The translations under genes and the position numbers were made by a program. A stretch of DNA of 64,000 nucleotides from Novosphingobium capsulatum NBRC 12533 (GTDB taxonomy: Bacteria; Pseudomonadota; Alphaproteobacteria; Sphingomonadales; Sphingomonadaceae): positions 124,001 through 188,000 of the forward strand of contig NZ_BCYV01000005.1 in the NCBI RefSeq assembly GCF_001598375.1. Direction: 5' to 3'. Of this stretch, positions 57,916 to 64,000 are shown in pieces. The first letter of the stretch is position 1. Every line of letters begins with the position of its first letter. The notes under the pieces were generated by a model. It made no database searches and was not told where the DNA came from. It saw nothing but the letters and a program-made list of their open reading frames with translations.

Positions 57916-58488
57916 ATGACGGATACTAACACGCTGCTAGGGCTTACGCAGGCTGTGACTGGCCTGTTTGCCCTGGTAGCTGCTAGTACCGGACTCATCG
58001 CGTGGATTAGTTGGCGAATTTCGCCTCTGGAAATAAATTTCACTGAACATCGGCAAAAATCAGGATATTCGATTTGGTCTGCAAAGGTCAGAAGTTTTCG
58101 AAATATCGTTGGTAAGCAGGAGCTCTATGTCTGCAGCCACGATAGAAATCTGAAAATTCATCGCGCAACCATTATTGATGGTCCTGGAAGCTGGGGAATT
58201 GTAGGTCTAAGTTTACTTCCAAATGGTGCATTGAGGGTTGATATTGAACTTTTAAAAAGTGGCGGATTTTTTTCATTTAGAATGATTGCCGATGGAAATT
58301 CTGTTCCTGAAATATTGAAAATTTCGGAGGACTCATACTGGAGTGTGGCTATAGGGCGCTTTTTTTCAAGCCCAATAGCGCGAGCGCTAGTCACCGCGAA
58401 GGTTCGAGTTCTTGTGATTTGCGTTGGATTCGTATTTTTGACGTTGACGGCATTAATTCGACTTCTGGAAATCGGAGTATTGAAATGA
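57916..58488 (+). CDS. AT-rich orphan membrane protein inserted in the pdh unit
   Basis: A 190-aa protein with two membrane spans (about residues 10-32, TGLFALVAASTGLIAWISW, and 162-184, VLVICVGFVFLTLTALI) around a ~125-aa soluble part. No family was recognised. Its base use is clearly unlike its neighbours: many A/T third positions and T-runs in an otherwise GC-rich region. The ATG is 3 nt after the pdhC stop, so it would be translated with pdhC. It looks like recently acquired DNA placed exactly between operon genes. Confidence 0.75.
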   Translation: MTDTNTLLGLTQAVTGLFALVAASTGLIAWISWRISPLEINFTEHRQKSGYSIWSAKVRSFRNIVGKQELYVCSHDRNLKIHRATIIDGPGSWGIVGLSLLPNGALRVDIELLKSGGFFSFRMIADGNSVPEILKISEDSYWSVAIGRFFSSPIARALVTAKVRVLVICVGFVFLTLTALIRLLEIGVLK

Positions 58489-58501
58489 GAGCTGTCAATT
58501 T

Positions 58502-58876
58502 ATGAGCGTAAGCAGCCGCGAGCCGGCCATCCGCGTCACCGCCATGCCGGCGGATTGCAACGCCTATGGCGACATTTTCGGCGGATGGCTGATGTGCCTG
58601 ATGGACAATGCTGCGGGGCTGATCGCCTCGCGGCGTTGTCGCGGGCGCGCGGTCACCATCGCGCTCGACGGCATGCAGTTCCTCAATCCGGTGAAGGTGG
58701 GTGACGAGGTGTCGGTCTATGGCGAAATCGAAAAGACCGGGCGCACCTCGATGACCATCGCCATCGAGGCATGGCGCCGCGAACGCCATCGCGAGCAGTC
58801 CTCGATGGTCACCCAGGCCAAGTTCACGTTTGTTGCCGTTGACGGCACCGGCCGGCCCCGCCCGGTTGACGAATAA
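58502..58876 (+). CDS. Acyl-CoA thioesterase, YciA-like hotdog protein
   Basis: A 124-aa hotdog-fold thioesterase. NAYGDIFGGWLMCLMDNAAG aligns with the YciA motif (GDIFGGWIMSQMD), with the catalytic Asp. VTIALDGMQFLNPVKVGDEV and the later beta strands fit. YciA-type enzymes hydrolyse a range of acyl-CoAs. It is 13 nt after the orphan gene and 12 nt before lpd. Confidence 0.88.
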   Translation: MSVSSREPAIRVTAMPADCNAYGDIFGGWLMCLMDNAAGLIASRRCRGRAVTIALDGMQFLNPVKVGDEVSVYGEIEKTGRTSMTIAIEAWRRERHREQSSMVTQAKFTFVAVDGTGRPRPVDE

Positions 58877-58888
58877 GGAGAATTCCAA

Positions 58889-60301
<1,413 letters not shown>

Positions 60302-60307
60302 GGCAAG

Positions 60308-60379
60308 CGGCCTCCTCCCGCGTGCGGGAGGGAGGCCTATCTACTCCCCTCCCGCGTGCGGGAGGGGCTGGGGGAGGGC
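60308..60379. repeat. Tandem palindromic element E after lpdA
   Basis: Two tandem copies of CTCCCGCGTGCGGGAG (first stem 60314-60331, second 60346-60367 with four extra pairs), followed by a GGGGAGGG tail. Either may end lpdA transcription or stabilise its mRNA. Confidence 0.75.
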
Positions 60380-60441
60380 ATGTTGCACCCCAACCGCCCA
60401 CCCTCTTGCCAAACCTCCACCAATCCCCCACGGCCCCAGGC

Positions 60442-61611
60442 ATGACGCACGATGTGATCATCCTGGGCGCCGGGGCGGCTGGCCTGTTCTGCGCGGCCAC
60501 GGCGGCTGGGCGCGGGCGCCGCGTGGTGGTGCTCGATCACGCCGAAAAGCCAGGCAAGAAAATCCTGATCTCGGGCGGCGGACGGTGCAATTTCACCAAT
60601 CTGCACACCGCGCCTGATCGCTATCTGTCCGAAAATCCGCATTTCGCGCGCTCTGCGCTCAGCCGGTTTACCCCGGGCGATTTCATTGCCCTGGTCGATG
60701 CCCACGGCATTGCCAGGCATGAAAAGACGCTGGGGCAGTTGTTCTGCGATGGCTCTGCCCGCCAGATCGTCGACATGCTGATGGACCAGTGCGCCGCCGC
60801 TGGCGCGCAGGTGCGCTGCAACAGCCCGATCGCCGCGGTGCGCCACGCCGATGGCCTGTTCCATGTCAGCGCGGGGGAAAGCGCATTTGCCGCCCCGTCG
60901 CTGGTCATCGCCACCGGCGGCCCGGCCATTCCCAAGATCGGCGCCACCGGCTTTGCCTATGACCTGGCGCGGCAATTCGGCCTCAAGGTGGTGCAACCGC
61001 GCCCGGCGCTGGTGCCGCTCACGCTGCCGGCCGAGGCGGCCTTGTTCCGTGAACTGTCGGGCATTGCCGCCCCGGTTGAAGCCACCTGCGGCAAGGCGCG
61101 GTTTGCCGAAGCGGCGCTGTTTACCCATCGCGGGCTGTCCGGCCCGGCGATCCTCCAGGTGTCCTCGTACTGGAAGCGCGGCGAGGTCGTGCGCATCGAT
61201 TTCCTGCCCGGCCGCACGGGCGACTGGCTGCTCGATGCCAAGCGCCAGCGCCCGCGCGCCGGCCTGCGCAGCGTGCTGGGCGAGGCGCTGCCCGAGCGCC
61301 TGGCCACCGCCCTGGCCGATCAGCTTGGCCTGGCGGCCGAAATGGGCAACCTGCCTGACAAGGCCTTGCGCGCCGCGCAGGCGCGCCTGCATGCCTGGGA
61401 TTTCATGCCCGATGGCAGCGAAGGCTTTGCCAAGGCCGAAGTGACCGCCGGCGGCATCAGCACGGCCGAACTGTCTCAGCGCACGATGGAAGCTCGCAAG
61501 GTGCCAGGCCTTTTCGCGATCGGTGAGGCGGTGGACGTGACCGGCTGGCTGGGCGGGTATAATTTCCAGTGGGCCTGGGCCAGCGCGCACGCGGCCGGCA
61601 TGGCCGCCTGA
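60442..61611 (+). CDS. HI0933-family flavoprotein (YhiN-like)
   Basis: A 389-aa FAD-binding protein. It has the N-terminal VIILGAGAAGLFCAATAAGR, KKILISGGGRCNFTN and ATGGPAIPKIGATGFAYDLA. The late VTAGGISTAELSQRTMEARK and GGYNFQWAWASAHAAG are the HI0933/YhiN family landmarks. Relatives include 3-dehydro-bile-acid reductases, but most have no proven role. The ATG at 60442 has CCCCAGG 1 nt upstream. Confidence 0.88.
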   Translation: MTHDVIILGAGAAGLFCAATAAGRGRRVVVLDHAEKPGKKILISGGGRCNFTNLHTAPDRYLSENPHFARSALSRFTPGDFIALVDAHGIARHEKTLGQLFCDGSARQIVDMLMDQCAAAGAQVRCNSPIAAVRHADGLFHVSAGESAFAAPSLVIATGGPAIPKIGATGFAYDLARQFGLKVVQPRPALVPLTLPAEAALFRELSGIAAPVEATCGKARFAEAALFTHRGLSGPAILQVSSYWKRGEVVRIDFLPGRTGDWLLDAKRQRPRAGLRSVLGEALPERLATALADQLGLAAEMGNLPDKALRAAQARLHAWDFMPDGSEGFAKAEVTAGGISTAELSQRTMEARKVPGLFAIGEAVDVTGWLGGYNFQWAWASAHAAGMAA

Positions 61612-61643
61612 TCGGGGGAATACCTAGGGAAACGCGGGTTGAA

Positions 61644-61661
61644 CCGGCAGAAACCTGCCGG
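61644..61661. other. Hairpin between flavoprotein and protease genes
   Basis: CCGGCAG-AAAC-CTGCCGG, a perfect 7-bp stem, followed by a second CGGCAG. It lacks a T run, so it is either a leader structure of the protease gene or a weak terminator. Confidence 0.4.
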
Positions 61662-61792
61662 ATAACGGCAGGATAATGCCAATTGGGTGCAAGCACGTGC
61701 CCTTAAACATACGCGCTGTTGATGGTCTATGTGGCCTGTTCGCCATGGAAAGCCCGCCAGCCGGGCATCGTGCGATCAAGGACCACACCCCC

Positions 61793-63247
61793 ATGCCCAA
61801 CTATACCGATGCGTCGGTCGTTTCGACCTATGCGCTTACCGGCAACAAATACTTTGACGCCTTGCTCTATTCCAAGGCCATGTTCCGCTCCAAGTGGTCG
61901 ACCATTGCCGATGGCAAGACGGCGATCACCTACAGCTTCCCGTGGCTCGATGGCGTCGCCAGCAAGTTTGCCAATGGCTATGGCAGCGAACCGGGCGCGG
62001 CCACCCATGGCGCCATGCCCAGCGCGCAGATCGCCAACATCAAGGCGGCGTTCCAGGCGTGGTCCGATGTGGCCAACATCACCTTTACCCAGGTGAGCGA
62101 GACCGACAGCGGCACCGTCGGCGATATCCGCGTCGCGCAATCGTCCAGCGTGAGCGGACAATACTGGGGCTATTGCAAGCTGGTATCCAATGGCGCGGCC
62201 AATGCCCATGGCGATATCTGGATTTCGCCCAGCTATGGCAACGGCTCGTTCGCGGTGGGCACCTACAACTACATGGCGATGATGCATGAGGTCGGCCACG
62301 CCCTGGGCCTCGATCACCCGTTTGAAGGCAATAAGATGCCCTCGGGCTTTGACGTGCGCAATTACACGATCATGTCCTACACCGATCCCAAGGGGGTGTG
62401 GTGGGTGAACAGCGGCACGGGGCAGACCGAATACCTCATCAAGTCGCCGATGGTCTATGACATCGCCGCGATCCAGGCGATCTATGGCGCCAACACCGGC
62501 TTTCACGCCGGCGATGACACCTACAGCTACTCCGCCACGGCACCGTTCTTCGCCGCAATCTGGCATGGCGGCGGCAATGACACGATCGATGTCAGCGCCT
62601 TTTCCAAGGGGTGCCGCGTTGATCTGCACGCCGGTGCCTATTCTACCCTGGTGTTCGACAACCTGCAGACGCTGAACAACAATCTCGGCATTGCCTTCAA
62701 CTGCACGATCGAAAATGCCACGGGCGGCAGCGGGGCCGACAAACTCGTCGGCAACGATATCGCCAATGTGCTGTTCGGCCGCGACGGCGACGATACGCTG
62801 ACAGGCAATGGCGGTAACGACACGCTCAACGGCGGCGCGGGCAAGGACGTGCTGCTGGGCGGCAACGATGCCGATACGCTGATCGGCGGGGCAGGGCAGG
62901 ACACGCTGACCGGGGGCGCCGGCGCGGACGCTTTCGTTTTTACCGCCATTTCCGATTTTGCCGGGCAAGACCTAGCCAGTTGCGATGCGATCACCGATTT
63001 CAGCAAGACGCAGAAAGACGTGATCAAGCTCAACCAGATCGATGCGATCAGCACCAACGCCAATGCCGATGATCCCTTCACTTTCATCGGCACCGCCAAT
63101 TTCCACAAGGTGGCGGGCGAATTGCGCTATATGTACAGCGGCGGCGCCACGGTGATCCAGGGTGACGTCAATGGCGATGGCGTGGCTGATTTCTGGCTGA
63201 AAGCGGCGGGCAAGATCGCCTTTGCCGCCACTGATTTCGTGCTCTAG
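61793..63247 (+). CDS. M10-family (serralysin-like) metallopeptidase with RTX repeats
   Basis: A 484-aa secreted metalloprotease without an N-terminal signal peptide. The zinc site MHEVGHALGLDHPFEG begins at His165, and the Met-turn YTIMSYTD lies about 33 residues later. The C-terminal half has RTX nonapeptides (about residues 318-385: GRDGDDTLT, GNGGNDTLN, GGAGKDVLL, GGAGQDTLT). Such proteins use type I secretion with a C-terminal signal; the end here is IAFAATDFVL. Transporter genes are not in the window. ATG 61793 matches the start of the next paralogue. Confidence 0.88.
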   Translation: MPNYTDASVVSTYALTGNKYFDALLYSKAMFRSKWSTIADGKTAITYSFPWLDGVASKFANGYGSEPGAATHGAMPSAQIANIKAAFQAWSDVANITFTQVSETDSGTVGDIRVAQSSSVSGQYWGYCKLVSNGAANAHGDIWISPSYGNGSFAVGTYNYMAMMHEVGHALGLDHPFEGNKMPSGFDVRNYTIMSYTDPKGVWWVNSGTGQTEYLIKSPMVYDIAAIQAIYGANTGFHAGDDTYSYSATAPFFAAIWHGGGNDTIDVSAFSKGCRVDLHAGAYSTLVFDNLQTLNNNLGIAFNCTIENATGGSGADKLVGNDIANVLFGRDGDDTLTGNGGNDTLNGGAGKDVLLGGNDADTLIGGAGQDTLTGGAGADAFVFTAISDFAGQDLASCDAITDFSKTQKDVIKLNQIDAISTNANADDPFTFIGTANFHKVAGELRYMYSGGATVIQGDVNGDGVADFWLKAAGKIAFAATDFVL

Positions 63248-63320
63248 CCTGGACGCCTTGCCAGGGGGAGGAGCGCTCACGGCTCCACTTTGAACCTGTC
63301 GTCCGTCCCGTAACGCGGCG

Positions 63321-63342
63321 GGCTTGCCTACCAAGGCAAGCC
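63321..63342 (+). other. Hairpin in the gap between the two M10 genes
   Basis: GGCTTGCC-TACCAA-GGCAAGCC, a perfect 8-bp stem, 24 nt before the GTG of the next gene. There is no T run, so it may be a leader or a processing site. Confidence 0.45.
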
Positions 63343-63365
63343 TTCAACCGTACGGGAATGCACGC

Positions 63366-64000
63366 GTGGCCACCTATACCCAGGCATCGCCGGTCAAGAC
63401 CTATTCGCTGACCGCCGACGCGCGGTTCAATGCCTTGCTCCAGGCCGATCCCGCCTATCGCCTGGCGTGGTCCACGGTCTCTGCCGGCAAGACGGTGGTC
63501 AGCTACAGCTTCATCTGGGGCGGCGGCGTCGCTTCGGCCTTTGCCAGCGGCTATGGCACCGAAATGACCGCAGCCACGGTCGGCGCCTTGCCGTCTGGCG
63601 ACTATGCCAATGTCGCCCTGGCGTTTGCGCAATGGTCCAACGTGGCCAACCTTTCGTTCAAGCAGGTGGCCGAAACCGCCGGCGGCACCGTGGGGGACAT
63701 TCGCCTGGGCCTGTCCTCGCGCGTGGGCGATGCCTGGGGCTATACCAAGGCCACGGCTGGCGGCCTGGCCAATAGCCACGGCGATATCTGGATCAACCCG
63801 CTGTATGGGCGCGATTCCTATGCGGTGAACACCTACAATTTCACCGCTCTGATGCACGAGATTGGCCACGCCCTGGGCCTGGCGCATCCATCGGAAGGCA
63901 ATATCATCCCCACCGGGTATGATTATCGCAACTACACGATCATGTCCTACAACGATCCCTATGGGGTCTATGCCTACAACCCGGCCAAGGAAGACTTCGA
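63366..64000 (+). CDS. Second M10-family metallopeptidase, partial
   Basis: The start of a paralogue of the previous gene; the frame is open to the window end (about 211 codons seen). The start is GTG at 63366: VATYTQASPVKTYSLTADAR aligns with the first residues of the upstream protein. The zinc site MHEIGHALGLAHPSEG and the Met-turn YTIMSYND are both present, but the residue after the second zinc His reads Leu-Ala-His rather than Leu-Asp-His. RTX repeats would lie beyond the edge. An ATG 8 nt upstream is out of frame. Confidence 0.82.
   Translation, partial: MATYTQASPVKTYSLTADARFNALLQADPAYRLAWSTVSAGKTVVSYSFIWGGGVASAFASGYGTEMTAATVGALPSGDYANVALAFAQWSNVANLSFKQVAETAGGTVGDIRLGLSSRVGDAWGYTKATAGGLANSHGDIWINPLYGRDSYAVNTYNFTALMHEIGHALGLAHPSEGNIIPTGYDYRNYTIMSYNDPYGVYAYNPAKEDF

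Overview
The window is 64 kb of GC-rich chromosomal DNA from an alphaproteobacterium, most likely a sphingomonad close to Novosphingobium or Sphingobium. This rests on several things: an addB-addA-trxA block, a Pha repressor of the PhaR type, a eukaryote-like ProRS without the large editing insertion, paired secreted TonB C-terminal domain proteins, a TonB-dependent receptor locus, and the strong GC bias at third codon positions. It is mainly a housekeeping region. One accessory locus stands out (15.6-24.2 kb), along with one AT-rich foreign gene (57.9-58.5 kb). No IS element, prophage or CRISPR array was seen.

Layout. 1-4.5 kb: 3' end of addB and all of addA (double-strand break repair), then trxA. 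5.1-7.7 kb, minus strand: argJ, a GST and an inositol-phosphatase-like gene, overlapping as an operon. 7.8-9.2 kb: two paralogous secreted TonB-C proteins. 9.3-12.7 kb: a small exported protein, secA and a small acidic protein. 12.9-15.5 kb, minus strand: M13 peptidase and a small low-affinity iron permease family protein. 15.6-24.2 kb: a putative organosulfur scavenging locus in two transcription units. The first holds a TonB receptor, a flavin monooxygenase and a GPH transporter; the second holds TauD, a GST and another TauD. Each unit is preceded by the same ~90-nt leader element. 24.4-25.9 kb: tRNA-Pro, thyA and two tRNA-Asp. 26.0-27.7 kb, minus strand: a coiled-coil protein, zapA, a 6S-like RNA, a 5-formyl-THF cyclo-ligase and a DUF2842 protein. 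28.0-33.3 kb: the carbon cassette tkt-gap-pgk-fba. 33.3-38.2 kb: lipoprotein, thiE, L,D-transpeptidase, OPT transporter and a secreted hypothetical protein. 38.3-39.8 kb: efp, suhB and tRNA-Leu. 39.9-47.5 kb: ClC channel, membrane protein, radA, cvpA, IscU-like protein, MHS transporter and alr. 47.6-51.9 kb: phaR, proS, M28 peptidase and DUF805. 51.9-53.5 kb: a divergent methyltransferase and MmyB-like regulator pair. 53.5-56.4 kb: rnr and usp. 56.6-60.3 kb: E2 of pyruvate dehydrogenase, the AT-rich orphan, a YciA-like thioesterase and lpd. 60.4-64 kb: a HI0933-family flavoprotein and two tandem M10/RTX metalloproteases; the second runs off the window.

The most interesting signal is the duplicated leader at 15711-15831 and 21388-21508. 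The two copies are almost identical for 89-90 nt. They then carry a hairpin whose sequence differs between copies but whose pairing is kept, followed by the same 13 nt. Each sits behind a promoter-like sequence and 140-165 nt before the first gene of its unit. This looks like a structured cis-regulatory RNA, or at least a shared regulatory element, that joins the two units into one regulon. Sulfur limitation is the likely signal, inferred from the gene families.
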